Shown here piece by piece: positions 1 through 13,023 of a stretch of DNA of 64,000 bases (position 1 is the first letter of the stretch; each line of letters starts with the position of its first letter). Below the pieces are notes generated by a model that was given only the letters and a program-made list of their open reading frames with translations, was not told the origin of the DNA and searched no databases. The DNA lies in contig CM065380.1 in assembly GCA_033060915.1 (NCBI GenBank), positions 50,422,001 to 50,486,000 on the forward strand. The letters run 5' to 3'. The position numbers and the translations under genes are program-made. The DNA is from Euryodendron excelsum. Taxonomy: Eukaryota; Streptophyta; Magnoliopsida; Ericales; Pentaphylacaceae.

Positions 1-1137
1 CCCAGGGTATTGCGTGATTTCAAACAAAGTATGCTTCTTCTTTAAACAGGCACGCAGTTTCCATAGGCAATCATGACTGCACCTGGTGCTCCAAACCTTT
101 TTATTTGTTTCTACAACATAATAATGTTTGTTCATCTTCACATGATACCAATTATATGCACAGATCACTGCATTCTTATCTTTGAAAACCATCCCTTTTG
201 CAAACTCTAGATTAGTATCTGACCATGTTGGACCGCGATGGTATAAGTCTCGACCAACTGTGGAATCATCTACCTCATCCAGGTTGGTAAAAAAGGGCAT
301 CGGATTCTCATTCAATTCAAGAAGGTTCACTTGTTCTTGCCTACAGTCATTAGAATTGTCATTTTCATCATTTCTCAGTAAAACATCAACATCTTCCCCT
401 GATTGATCGGATTGAACATCTACATCTTCATCTTCATCTACCCCTCTACCAATCTCATCAAGGCCCACAAGCCGTTTTACGGGATCCATACTTGCACTGG
501 GACCTCCCGCCTCTACACACCCCCCTTGCCCCAAAGCATATTATGGGTGATATGTGGGTCGACTGTCAAAGTCATGCAATTGTTCAACATTACTCTGACC
601 CTGTAAGTAATCATCATATGGGGTGAAAAGGTTAGACATTGGTTGGCCTGGTGCATCCTCTCCGATTGCGCTTCGACTACTCTACCCAACTATAAGCATT
701 CTAGTATATGTCTCCAAGGCCGATGCATCACCTCTCCTTGCCAAGATTTCACCATAGGACTGGACATCTCTCCAATTAAAATCAGGATGACTGTGACTGG
801 TGGTCATTATGGATATGTCTTTCTCAATATACATTTCAACACAATACATGTTAGGATATCTCGAAGGGAGATTTAACACAGTTTGCAATGTCTCGTCGTC
901 CTTGACCAACAACTTCTTATATATCCATACTTCTCCATTTCGTCTAATAGGGTATTTACATATGAACTTTATGTTTACATGTTCTCTATACGCATCCATC
1001 TTAGGAATGATCATGTCTCGTAACCCACCAAGTGAGGTCCCCAATTCTTCATTATAACATCCACTAGCCTCTACATCATAGGCTATCCCTTTTTGGGGAT
1101 CTCGTACTATCTTCCCCCCCCCCCCCCCCCCTCCCAA
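1..1137 (-). pseudogene. MULE (Mutator-like) transposase gene, 5' part, broken and cut by window edge
   Basis: Read on the minus strand, one reading frame runs from about 1137 to the window edge with two in-frame stops, TAG at 682-684 and TAA at 541-543. After an N-terminal stretch of about 150 residues comes an acidic linker (VDEDEDVDVQSDQ). The start of the plant MuDR transposase domain follows: LYHRGPTW, FAKGMVFKDK, CLWKLRACLKKK and FEITQYPG, where this family carries its Cys/Trp-rich DNA-binding region. The catalytic domain would lie beyond base 1. The first residues (MGGGGGGG) are encoded by a homopolymer C tract, so the true start is probably elsewhere. In autonomous MULEs this protein cuts and moves the element. 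The two stops argue that this copy is dead. It lies 2.3 kb from, and divergent to, an intact domesticated relative. Confidence 0.85.
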
Positions 1138-1147
1138 AAAAAAAAAA
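1114..1147. repeat. poly-C then poly-A homopolymer tract
   Basis: A run of 18 C, then TCCC, then 12 A. It sits where the upstream MULE frame would begin and encodes the artificial run of Gly on the minus strand. Such tracts also cause assembly errors. Confidence 0.9.
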
Positions 1148-2117
1148 CAGTATCATTGTTGTCATTACTTACCTGTTCTTATCATCAAACAAATAATAAC
1201 AACATTTAAATGGGAGACATTTTGAGAAATAAAGAACTGGCTGACGAACCCAAATAAATATATGGATATATATTTTTATTTTTTGGTTACGAGCGTGACC
1301 ACTGACCATGATTCGTTATTTTGCTTTCTGTTTGTTTGTTTGTATATTTTCTTCTTCGTGTAAAATCATTTTGTTTCTTTAAATTTTTCCTAAGCATTAT
1401 AGGCTAATCATGCTTAGTTGCAAAGGTAAGTCTGTTGTGTATCTATGCTCTATAGTGCAACTATTATAAACTAGAGGGTGGGGCAAACAAACTCTTTTAA
1501 ATTTTTTAAAGTCTGGAGGAAGTATGAACATGGAGAAATTTGAAAAATTTGGTATGTCTAATTTGCCCCAATTTTTGAAGAGGATAAGTTTTTTTTTTTT
1601 TTTTTCACTACTACTGTAATAAATTAATGTGCAAAAGACTTTCTTATTTATTTATTTTTTTTTGTAAATTGCACTAATTTGAATAGCATTACATAACTTT
1701 TAACTAATTCAGACACGAATTGAAGATCTCCTTTTATATATTAGAAAAGCTAAATAATTTTTCTACATTCTTGTGTTTGCTTTTTAGTAACTTGGGAGAG
1801 AAGAGGAAAAAAAGTTATGATGAAATACAAGTTAAATTCTAAGAAAAGTCCCTTTTTACTTTCTTTTCATTTCTCCCCCTTTTCTTTTCAATCATTTTTC
1901 TTTCTCTCTTCTTTGAATTTCAAACAATAGACAATAATTTTTCAATCATTTTCTTTGTAAAATCAAAAAAAGAAATAAATTTTCCAATCATTCTGTATAT
2001 ACATACATTGATAAATGCATGAAATGGAAAGACAGAAAACTGACTTTCCTTCGTGAACTTCGTGAGAGTGAGGCTTGAGAATGAGGCTGAACACGAGAGA
2101 GATCAGCGAATCTGAAC

Positions 2118-2151
<34 letters not shown>

Positions 2152-2253
2152 CTAGAGAGTGAGGCGTGCGAGAGAGAGAGAGAGTTGCGAGACAGAGAGG
2201 GAGAGGGGCGTGAACCAGAGTGAACGAGACTGAGAACAAGCCCTAATTTTTAT
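1148..2253. other. gap, no gene seen
   Basis: AT-rich DNA with T and A runs, without a credible coding frame on either strand. It holds two (GA)n microsatellites at 2121-2150 and 2170-2184. The short frames over them translate only to Ser-Leu or Arg-Glu dipeptide repeats. Confidence 0.6.
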
Positions 2254-2431
2254 GTTTAATGAAACAGCCAATTGAATTGACAGTTTTAATAAAATCGCTA
2301 ATTCAATTAGCGGTTTCATTAAAATCACTAATTCAATTGGTATTTTTTGACTGGGTATATACAATTTCGAAATACACTTAAAAATACTTATTCAATTAGC
2401 ATTTTTAACAAAAACGCTCATTAAATTGACG
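2254..2431. repeat. degenerate ~30-bp minisatellite
   Basis: Three adjacent units of 29-30 bp begin at 2254, 2283 and 2313. Each has the form GTTTyAaTrAAAyc followed by cTAATTCAATTrg, with a small palindrome (TAATTCAATTA) at its core. Two more decayed units are visible at about 2376-2401 and 2402-2431. It lies about 1 kb upstream of the MUSTANG-type coding start. Confidence 0.65.
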
Positions 2432-2499
2432 ATAAACTTAACTTGCGGCATAAAATTAAAACACTACCCAATTATAAAATTAAGTTTCAAATGGGTTAG

Positions 2500-3471
2500 T
2501 GTCAGGAAAAAAAGCCTACACTTTACCCCCGGTTCACTATCATCTCCACGTGCCATGTCATCTACACTCTGACAAGTTAGTAGAAATCGACGTGGTAAGA
2601 GGGTTTTGTAGCGGCATCCGACGTGTGCAAGGTGGTTCCCGACACCTCATTCGTCACAGCCGTTGCAATGCGCGGTTCAGGTAATTAACCCTAAATGCCC
2701 AAATTTAGTGACGAAAGGAAGAAGAAAGAGCTGAACCGGTGGAGAGAGAGAGAGAGAGAGAGAGAGAGCTGTGCTCAAATACCGGAGCACTCACAGCCAC
2801 CGAAATTAGTCGCAACTGTTTAAGGCCGCTATCGATTCAGGTTGACTCTGTAGCTCTATGGGCAGTGCCACCATCGCTCCTCCGTGAAAAGGTCTATGTC
2901 TGTATAAATGTGGGTGAAGATAATATTATTGTGATTCCAGTAGTTTAAGGCTTCCACTGCTATTGAAATGAAACTGTGGTTCTTGTGCTGCACTGAAAAT
3001 TGGATACTATTTTGCCCTAAATTTATTTCCACTTCTATTTATTTATTTATTTCTATAATTTGGGAAAAGAAGAGAGAAAGAGAAGAGTTTGTCCTATGAA
3101 GATTAATATGACTTTACAGATAAAGATTTGAAAGATGGTTAATTGTTTATGCCCTTTATGGGTTATTCAAGATTTGGTTAAGAGGGTTTTAAAGTTGTGA
3201 AGAGTTGATATTCATGAATGCTGAAGCTTTCTATATCTCTCTCTCTATACGTGCTTCCTTGATTTTACATGTTGATGTAATACCAATAACTTGTACAATG
3301 TATGTACTCGATTGTTCACAATCTGTATCACTGACTGATAAATTCTGTGGCAACAAATCGTATAGGGTAATGGGTTGTTTACAGGATTAATAATACATTG
3401 ATGGCAGTTGATGAGTGAGATTTATTTTACTTTTTCTTTGCAGCAGTCCAGTGATTGCAATTGATTTTCAT
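2500..3471 (+). promoter_or_regulatory. probable leader region of the MUSTANG-type gene, with 5' UTR intron
   Basis: No protein gene is seen here. A (GA)n tract at about 2742-2768 is typical of plant 5' UTRs. A pyrimidine-rich stretch ending in TTTGCAG at 3443 is a good 3' splice site and lies 28 bases before the chosen ATG at 3472. I infer a non-coding first exon in roughly 2700-2890, with donor candidates after CAG at about 2839 and AAAAG at about 2891, and an intron ending at 3443. The transcript start cannot be placed from sequence alone. Confidence 0.45.
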
Positions 3472-5853
3472 ATGGCACCAGTAGAGAAAACGATATTTTG
3501 TTTCTGTCATTGGGGCGGTGAGAATGTGGTAGGGAGAGATGGGTCTGTCACATACATGGGTGGTACCACCGAGCAGTTTCTACTGAATTCGGGTATAACA
3601 TACGAGGCATTCAAGGAGATCGTTTTTGATAGACTGAGTATCGAGCCTTTGGGCAAGTTGTTGCACTTTACTGTGAAGTTCAACAAGAAGCAATTAATAC
3701 GCTTGAAAGACCAGGATGGAATTGATCATCTAATACAATTCAATGATGATTTTGCACATGTCTATGTTTCGAATGATGAGGCAGAGCCCATTGCCACACT
3801 TCTTGTGGATGGCATGAGGTAAAAGCAATCTAACTTTTTCCATTAGGGATGAGGGCTGTGGTTTGTTATTTGAGTTGTGGAAGTACAGAAGTGATTAATC
3901 TTCGTGGATCTTTAATGTCACAGGGGCTCAACAATTGAGGTTGAACCAAATCAAATCCAATCTGAGGAAGAACATGTGAGTGGGGACCATTTAGAGTTGG
4001 CACCTGAGACTGCCTCATGTAATGAGGCAGCACTGCTTTCCTCTACCTTGTGGGATGAAGTACTTGTGGGAGAAGGGCAAGCATTTGAGAATGCAGATGC
4101 ATTTCGGCAAGCGGTATTCAAATATGCAATTGCCAAGAAGTTTCCTTACAAATTTGGTCATAATAGATCGAACTACGTGAGTGTTCGATGTGCCATTGAT
4201 GGGTGCCAATGGAAAGTAACTGCCAGCCTTGAGACTTCCACAAATTTTGTTACAATTAAGAAGTTTGTTGACGGTCATTCACATTCTCTACTGGATCAAA
4301 CAAACTTTAAACCCAAATTCAGGGCGAAGTTGATGGGAAGTATAATTCAGAAAGAGAGATTGGACTGTCCAACATTGCCTCGAGAATTTTGCAGTGATTC
4401 TTTGAGGAATTTTTCCATTCCTTTGACTTACCACCAGGCATGGAGCTTGAAGGAGAAGGTAAAGAAGGAACTCGAGGGAAAATTGGAGAATTTGTTTAAG
4501 CTAATACCTGGGTTTTGCAATCGCCTAATGGAGGCTATGCCTGGAACTGTAGCTACATGGTCATGTACAGAAGATAGCATATTCAAACGCCTTTTTATTG
4601 CATATGAGTGCTCCATACGTGGCTTCCACGCTGGGTGCAGACCTTTGATATTTATTGATGTTCGCCACTTAAGTGGTCAATGCAAGGGCAGTTTAGTAGT
4701 TGCTTCGTCTTTGGATGCAGACAATGGAATGTATCCGCTTGCTTATGGTGTGCTTACTTCAGAGGACGAGGAAGACTGGCTGTGGTTTGTACAGCATCTG
4801 AAGCTTGTGGTGCAGGACCGTGAAGTAGTCATAGTTTCTGACAGGAATCCATCTATACTACCAGGTTTGGACGAGATATTTGGTGTGGATAATCATGCTC
4901 ATTGTTATCGTCATCTGCAAGAGATTTTCAGTAAGTTTATCGATACTAGTCATAACTTTAAGTTTAAAAGTCAAGGAAAGGATACCGCACATCAGTATCT
5001 AAATGAAATCGCTTATGCACGAACCATGGAAGCATATAATAAAGCCCTCACTAAAATGCATACGCTTCATAAAGAGTTATATGAGTGGGTGATTGCTAGT
5101 GGGCCAGAGCAGTGGTCTAATGCTCTGTTCAAGAAACCTCGTTGGGATTGGCTGAATAGCAACCTTGCAGATTCATTTAATGCTTGGTCAGAGGAGCAGA
5201 GCTTGTTGCAAATTCCAAAAATGATGGAGGCTCATTGCAAGAGGTTATCTGAGATTTTCCTTAATAAGAAAGCTGAATTGGGACAATGGAAACTTCTTTT
5301 TGGCCCTAATATTATGGATAAACTTTTTGAAAACCAAAAGCTTGGTCATGATCTGGTTGCAACCTTTCAATCCATTTGTGAGGTCGAGGTGCAGGAACAG
5401 TATGTAGGGAGAGTTGTTGTGAATCTTAAGTTTGGCACTTGTACCTGTTTGGAGTGGCAAATGACTGGTATTCCATGCCCACATGCATGTCGTGCAATGG
5501 CATTAGCTAATATTGATGTATATCAGTGTGTGGCGGGTTGGTACAAGAAGGAGATGCAGGAGCTTATATATGCCAATGTTTTGCATGGTATTTCAAACAT
5601 TGAAATGCCATGTACCGATGATGTTGGTACTGCTGGTGTCCAAAGGGTAGCAAATGGTTCCACTTCAAAGAACGATGTCATACTTGGTCCACGTCCGCCC
5701 AGAACTAAACGACCACCTGGTCGCCCACGGAAGAATCCAATTGAATCCGAAATCCTGCAGGTTAGAAGTCCGCGCTGTTCTCGTTGCCACGGTGTTGGGC
5801 ACAAACGAAAAACATGCAAGGCATCTTCATGGGTCTGGGAACCTCATGGATGA
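3472..5853 (+). CDS. MUSTANG-B type domesticated MULE transposase-derived protein
   Basis: Two coding exons, 3472-3818 and 3924-5853, are joined by a 105-bp GT-AG intron in frame and give 758 residues. Domain order is as follows. A PB1 domain lies at about 5-115. The MuDR N-terminal domain is at about 158-220 (VRCAIDGCQWKV). The MULE catalytic fold is at about 355-450 (FIDVRHLSG, VSDRNPS). A SWIM zinc finger is near 620-637 (CTC...CPHAC). An AT-hook is near 711-719 (KRPPGRPRK). A CX2CX4HX4C zinc knuckle is near 734-747. A PB1 domain fused to a MULE transposase marks the MUSTANG-B (MUG) clade of Arabidopsis and other angiosperms, which are host genes needed for normal growth rather than mobile elements. 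The open frame and intron position support an active host gene. I saw no flanking terminal inverted repeats. The start at 3472 follows the splice acceptor and opens the PB1 domain. Confidence 0.9.
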
Positions 5854-8800
5854 TGGGATTTTACTAATGGACATATGTTTCATGACATTTAGCTTTTGTA
5901 TGATGATTGTTGATAGAATGTTTCCTTTGCTATCAAGTATTTTTAGGTTGTGGGTGTGTGTGTGTTTTTTTATTTTTCGATGCACTATGTCTGACTGAGC
6001 TGACATAGACTTAGCACTCCCTGATGTATTATTCTGGAACATGAATCATGTCATTGATTAGGAAAAAATGATCTATTTTTTTTTCTTTGGCTTTGTGTAT
6101 TGAACGTGAGCATGATTTTATGTTTCTTATGCTATCGATGACTTTGCTGTGAATTTGTTGGCTAAATTCAGAAGGATGAAGGGTTGACTGGAACATTAAT
6201 ATATGGGTAAGTACATCTTGTTATCCAAAGCTTTGTGCATCAAATTATGAAGAAAAGTGGCACAATCACTTTTATGTGTAGGAATAGTTCATAATGTGAT
6301 GGGGGCAGGTTTAGTTGACCGCTTTGTCCAACCCCTCCTTAAAAGCAACAAATGGAATGTAATTGTGTACAGAAACAAGTGAAGTATTAAATTTCAGTTC
6401 TGATGAATTTCTATGGGTTTGGGCCTGATTAGTTGTATAGCTCTGTTGAGTTGAGTAAAATGCAATATCATCTTGAAATCATTGGCGGAAGCTGTGTAAA
6501 TGCCCTTGAATTAATTGCATACGCTTACGTTTTCTTTGCTGCACTGATTATCATTTCCTGAGACAAAATTGAAGTTTCATTCCATTTCATTATTAACAAG
6601 CTTGTTTTTTCTTTTACTTTGGTGGCAACTAAAACACACTTCATAAACAATTGTTTAAGGTAAGGCATTTTCTTAGAAAATGCAAATAGAAGTATTTTTC
6701 TAAAAAATTTGGGTGACTAGTCTATTAAATCATGATGCGTCGTATCCTTACATATAATTTTCTTATTCTTGTATCAAAAACTTCCGCACAAGTAAGGCTG
6801 TTGAAATTTGTACTGACAGAATCCTCATTTTATGAAAATACTGTTCATGCACAGTTTTAGGTACTGATCTCATGAGGTGAACCGCTGCAATGGCTAAGTT
6901 GCTGGAGGTCTCAATGCACCAAAGGTCATGATGCGGGTCATCTCAGTGTGTTCAACTGCTGTTGCTGCTGCAACCAAGCACTGATGTCCACAACTGCAAG
7001 GACTATACTCATCCTGATGATGGTTTAGCACTTTTGGCTTGAAGGTGGTAGTTTACCTTCATCTACAAATTAGTACTTTCCTTTCCATCACAGCACTTTT
7101 CTTGGCTCAGAGTTTCTCTCACTGTTTGGCTTTTGGAAGCTTTGGGATGGAATATGACACCACTTGTATGTGAGTAGACTGAAGCCATGAAGGATAAAAA
7201 CAGTTTCTTAAGGCATTAACTCAATAGTATGTAAAATGCCAATTCTAAGTGTAAAGACTTGAGAATCCTTGTTAAGTTGATCAGTCATTGCATTTTGAAT
7301 TGAGCGTATAAGACTTTTTAGTGTCTAATTCTGAATAGCAATATATTATGCACTTTTGTAGATGAAAATGAACTACGCTTAATGTGGGGGGAAGGGGAAA
7401 TGACTGTGTTCAATCGTTCTGCTTGCTGAATTCTTCAGAGGACATAGCATCTTTTCCCAGATTCCCTCGCTCTATGTATAGATAAATGGTGTGACTGACC
7501 ATTTTCTATAAGAAATTTTGCTGAATGACTTTGGTCGGAAGATATATTATCGTAGTTGTATAAGGTGGGATCTCTCAGGTTTCATATGTAGGTTTCAGTT
7601 ACATATTTCTGAAGTCAGCATTTAAGATTCAACTACTCTGTGGTCATTTTTTCCAACCAAGATCCTTGAGGTTAATAAGCCCAGCACTTCTCACTATTTA
7701 ATTCTGCTCTACTTGCATTTCCAATTCTTCTTTGGGTGCTTTTGAAGGCAGAAGGTGACATAATCATTTTACTGTTTTTTCATGTCGTTAGAAGGTATGC
7801 ATCCATTCCCTGGATAGAACCATTATGCAAAATACAACCATGTTGGATTAATTTGGTGCCATTGACTAACTTTTATCCACCCCTATTTTTCCCAGTCACA
7901 TGAGGAGATTAAATATTTTTTTATGTATGTATTTGTATATATAAATTCATAGTTTATTATTACTTGTATGAATATCTTTATCTGACCTTGGTGCCCTGGT
8001 TATACAAAAAGTTGCCTCCCCCTCCCTTCCCTCCTCCCCTCCTAACAGTCACATTTATTCACAAAAAAAAAATGATTATTTAGAAGGATCACTTGAATAT
8101 GTCCAGTGTAGTGTGGCCAACCTGCTTAAGAGTTGCTTCTGTAAGAAGAGTGTTGGATCTTTTAGCTTTTCTATATTCTCACAAGACACAAATACTTGCT
8201 AAATAGTGGGCTTTGGTCATGGTTCTTATTACTGAATGTTCCTCTGTTGTCCAGTTTGCAGGTGGATTTGTTGTTGGACAATCAGCAGCTTCAGCCATTT
8301 TTCATGTTCTCTTACACCTCAACACGCATTGTTGTAAATCCCAATTCCAGCTCATGTTGAGTTGAGTGGTTCTTCCTGGCTGCAAGGGGTGGGCTACAGA
8401 GAGATGGCTGGTGTCCTCAATTTATATGCATATATGTCTGTTGTTATAACTGTTTTCTACTTTGGGCTTATCTGTGGCTATGCTGTCTGACTTTGCTCCT
8501 CTATTTTGTTATCTTCTTCTGGATCCTGTAATCATCATCTGGTAGTCTTTATCCTTTGTGTTCTGTTGCTAGAACTGTTATATGTGTTTCGTTGCTAGAA
8601 CTCTTCATGATGTATTCTTTTTATTATTGTTTTGTTAATATAACATAAGTCCATACAGTTGATGCCAAAAGAAAAAAGATGTCTTTGATAGCCACTTGAT
8701 CTTGCTCAGTTGCCTATTACGACATTCATTTCTCACTACAAGAATTTAGTTCTCACCAAATAGTGCAAATTGACAATTTTGCAGTTCCTAAATAGACCTT

Positions 8801-11800
8801 TTCCAGTACTCTTTTGCCTGGTATCACTCGTGTCTGGCATATTAGATTATCAAACTGAAGTGCTTGTGCTTGACACATTTAGATGCTAAACTATTCAAAA
8901 TGAATTATTAATGAGTAGAGCACTTTTTGGGTCCCTCTCTGCAATTTCAAATGAGTTATTGGCAGGGCAATGTAGTCCTGCCTGTCAAGTATATGAGTAC
9001 AACAGTTCTATCTTCAGCTGATGGACGTTAAATGTTTGAGTTTAGCCATTGAAGGTTCTATCCCACGATCTCATTCTACATGCTGAGAACTGCAGTCAAG
9101 GTCACAATCTATACACTCTGCATCCACCAAAGGTGACATGTTAGCAATGATATAGGTCTGAAGATCTTGATAGACTTTGTAATTTCTGGTTGTGCAAAGA
9201 ATTTCACTTGCAGTAGAGGTCTTACTACTAAGGAAGAGGCTACAGCGACATTATATGGTTCTCATTAAAAACGTAATGGGTTGAATTTTTCAGCAACAAT
9301 ATATGGAGATATCTAGAGAGACCTTTTAGAATTTTAAGACTGTTAACGGGTGCAAAATTGTCTATTATGATGGGCGTACGTGGAAGAACAAGTGAAGGAT
9401 GTGAAACAGTTTCATTTGTAAGAGAACTGAAAGATGTAGATATTCATGCTTCTACTTCATTCTCTGCACCCATTCTTCCTTCATGACTGCATTCTAATTT
9501 ATTGTCAGCATGTTAAATAATTATTCCAAATCTGAAGCAGATCTGACTTTTTGACAATGTATACAGGTCACTACTTATCCAAGTAACATTCTAAATGGCA
9601 TCATTTGGTTTTCGCCCAATATTGATCTTCAATACAAAGATAGTGCGGTGAAGAAAATCTTCATATGTTCTAAAGTTGCATGATGCGTCATGTACTCAGC
9701 TTATGGGAGAGAGAAATTGTCCATGGCTGAGAAAAGAAACAGTGCAACACACTTCTGCATCTCCAGTAAGACAAAGTTATATTTCTACCCTCCTCTACCT
9801 ATTTTTTGTTTTCATTTTAGTATTCCTTTTAATTTTTTATGTCGCTTACATTTTCTATTTATTGAGGCAAAAGTTCACTTTGTAGGATCTATTTAGTACA
9901 GAAAAATATATGCATTTACATAGATGAGTTCTGAAAAGTATCCCATTTAATAGCTTTTGTTAATACCGATAGGAGGGAGAAGCGGGAGTTGACTGAAGAG
10001 GAAGATGGACTGCCAGACAAATGGGCTATGAGAGCAAGGGGTAAGCTGGAAGTCATGGGCTCAAATAGCAATGATGACAGAGTTCTGAGGGGAAGAGAGG
10101 AGGTGAAGTGGGGAACCTTTCTCATTGATTAAGTGTTCGTAAAGATATGTTAGGAGTATGTGAGGAGGTAAAATTATGTTGTGAGCTCACTGGGCTTGAG
10201 GGTGCAATGCAGGTTGTATTGATAACATGAGATAAATGGGTAGTTAAATAGGTCGATGAATCGGTGGGAATTGTTTTCAGTCTCGTGCCTCAGAGCAGGA
10301 GTTCCAATTTGCTTCTATGGGTTCCATGGGCCAGTCAATGAATCAGAAAGTAGTTTCAGGTATGAGCCTGATACGGTGAAAAAAATACTGACATTCCATG
10401 GTGCATGGGACGGCACTATTTCAATATGATTCATCTCTTTCACAGAGACTTGGGTGTATGTGGGCTGCTAGTTCGATGTTAGAGCTTACTTTAAAAGGCA
10501 TAACTTGGTGGATCTTGTGCAGGAACGTGGTCCTATTATGTGCGTGATAAAAGATAATCAGAAATCCCATTGTTGTCAAGATTAGATAGATTTTTTTATT
10601 TCTTCTGATTGGGAGAAACACTAGTCTGACATTATGCAAAACTCATGCAATGGCTCATTGGCAGATCTTGTGCCTATTGGATAGCGTTTGGAAGGGGAGA
10701 AAACCACTCGAATTTGAAAACATCTGTTTGAAACATCTGATCCTAAAATATGATAGAATTTTATATCTCATTTTCATTCCTATTTTCGTGGCAAGCACTG
10801 AGGCCATTGAAGGAAACATAATTGTTGTTTCATTTCATTCATATCTCCTGAAGCATTTTTTTTTCTTTCCCCATACAGGAGTGTGAGATTGTAGATATTG
10901 GTGCTTCTAATACAGCCAGGTATAGTGAAGCTCTTTCGTCATCATCTACAGAAGAGCTAATGTACAGAACATCACTCTGAAAATGCAAATCAGGTTTAAT
11001 CAGAGGTTTAAGGACGACTTCAATTCTCCACAAGCCAGAAACAGCTATTTACAATTTTGAGATTGTCTTCAAGGCGATGGTGTCTGTTTAACTACAACAA
11101 TGCTATGAGAATGATATAAAATTACGTAGTGTGTATTATTCTCCGTTTTACAGGAAATTTATTCATGATAGAGAACTCATGTTTCATCTGGCTGCCAAAG
11201 ACATACTGATTTAGGAAGGAGAAAAAAAAACGTCAAGAGTATTTTCCCAAGGAGAATTTGTTTCATTATCTGAGTTACAGGAAGAAAATTTCTTTTTTGT
11301 AGAGCACCTGGTGGATGTTGTTGCCTATATGTGGGTTTAAGATAGAATGATGCAGATCTACCACTCCCGGTGTTTTGCCAATGTGTTTCTTGTAGAAATT
11401 ATTTCCAATACACCAAACAAAGCATAACAAGAAGAAGAAAGAGGATTGGCAGTAAGCCAAGTGCGGAACCATAAGAAAATCAAACTTCTCTTGGTTGTTA
11501 TGGCCTTATTGCAGTGACAGAGATTGCCCGTGCTTGCTCTCCATGGCATTATTGTGTTGCCATTTTCATTACTCTCAAGTCTCAACAAACAATCCTTGAA
11601 AATAACAAGTTAACAACCTCTCCTCTCCATCTACCTCACTTTTATGTAAGCCTATAAAACAAATCAAGTTATACAAAGTTTGTTTGAGATTGGCTTATTT
11701 TATTTACTATATTACAAGTTATGTTTTAATCCATTTTTTGTGTTCTTTAATTTTCTAAGCTCAGTTCAAATGATTGGAAAAATTTATATAAAATATATTA

Positions 11801-12430
11801 GAACTATAAAATAAAATATAAAAAAAAAACATGCTATTTGAGGTCAAATCAATTGAAACTCTTGTCCGAGATGAGCTCGAAAAATAGCGCAATTAGTCTC
11901 TTTTACTTTGGACAACATCACTCTAATTTAAGTTTTATAGTGAAATTTATCAAATATGCAAAAAAAAAAAATCAAAATGATAACAAAAATAATACCTAAA
12001 AACAAGTTTTGGCTTCACACCAACAGCTTGTTTAGAACTTGACAAAAGGAACAGGATTGAAGAGAGTGATAACTTTCTTTGTTTCTATGTTTAATTTCTA
12101 ATTTGGAGGGAAAAGAAAGAAAAATCAAAGAATAAGAAAGAGAAAATTATTTCGTCTCACCTTCCTTTTATTTTCTTTCAAACTTCATTTTCAATAATTA
12201 TTCTATTATTTTTCTTTCTTTCTTTGTTTTTTTGAATGTCAAATGAGAAAAACTTATTTTCTTTTCTTTTTTTTTTATTTTCATATTTTCTTTCTTTTCA
12301 TTTATGGTGCAAAAACCAAATAAGCAAAATAAAATTTTTCTTTAATATTTATCTTTCCCTTCCTTCCAACTTCCCTTGCACAAGTCAAAAGAGGCTGTCA
12401 ATCTTTTTCCTATCAGATCAAAACTAAAAG
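5854..12430. other. 6.6-kb gap after the MUSTANG-type gene, no convincing gene
   Basis: The first few hundred bases are presumably the 3' UTR of the upstream gene. I found no protein family in any frame. Short open segments bounded by splice-like signals occur on the plus strand at 9972-10125, 10256-10429 (57 codons, ATG to TGA) and 10879-10920, but none resembles a protein I know and they do not join into one frame. A non-coding transcript or a decayed gene is possible. Confidence 0.4.
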
Positions 12431-12433
12431 GCG

Positions 12434-12441
12434 TATAAATA
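12434..12441 (+). promoter_or_regulatory. candidate TATA box
   Basis: TATAAATA lies about 330 bases before the first splice donor of the next plus-strand gene, at a plausible distance for its core promoter. CT-rich leader-like sequence starts about 200 bases downstream. Confidence 0.4.
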
Positions 12442-12469
12442 AGCAAATAGACAAACAAAAATATTTTAT

Positions 12470-12778
12470 TTTACTTTATTACCAAAACTTCAAATTTAAG
12501 AAAGAATTATTGCGTAAAAGAAAAATCAGCCAGATCTGTCCGTTGTACTCATCTCACCGTCACAGGTTGGTTGGTAGTGTGTCGTCTTCTTCAAATTCAG
12601 ATCCAGAAATAGCAATGAAGCAATCCCTTAACTCCTAGCTTTCTCTCTCTAACTTCAGTCTCACTATTTTCTCTCTCTACAACCCCGCATTCTGTCTCTT
12701 TTCTTCTCTTCATCCAACACCGTCAATGCTCTGTAATTAAGAGCCTTTCCAGCTATCAGAGGTGAGTACTAACCTTGC

Positions 12779-12852
<74 letters not shown>

Positions 12853-13023
12853 GTGCGTGTGCGTGTGTGTGTGTGTGTATAGGATGCACACATACATATT
12901 GGAAGTCTGGGAAAACCCCATTTTCTCATGATTTGCTTCGAGACTCTATTTTTCATTTGATTACCAAATTACACTTGAAATCTTTGGGTAATCCAATTTT
13001 ATTGGAACTAGGATTTTGGATCA
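12470..13023 (+). promoter_or_regulatory. 5' leader with intron, O-fucosyltransferase-like gene
   Basis: A CT-rich leader ends at the strong donor AGAG|GTGAGT (12761/12762). The acceptor AACTAG (13011) lies 12 bases before the ATG, giving a 250-bp intron in the 5' UTR. Inside it, starting 19 bases after the donor, is the compound microsatellite (CT)n(AT)n(GT)n at about 12781-12879. Splicing is inferred from the signals, not shown. Confidence 0.6.
12781..12879. repeat. compound (CT)n(AT)n(GT)n microsatellite
   Basis: About 48 bases of CT repeat, then about 24 of AT, then an interrupted GT/GC repeat. It lies within the inferred leader intron. Confidence 0.95.

Noticed and set aside
1978..2364. 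Ser/Leu-rich minus-strand frames over (GA)n tracts
   Set aside because: Microsatellite translation only.
2739..2948. 69-codon plus-strand frame beginning with Glu/Arg repeats
   Set aside because: It is the translation of a (GA)n microsatellite plus leader sequence, with no family likeness.
9676..9896. Two overlapping hydrophobic frames of 68-69 codons
   Set aside because: AT-rich translation artefacts in different frames, without splice context or homology.
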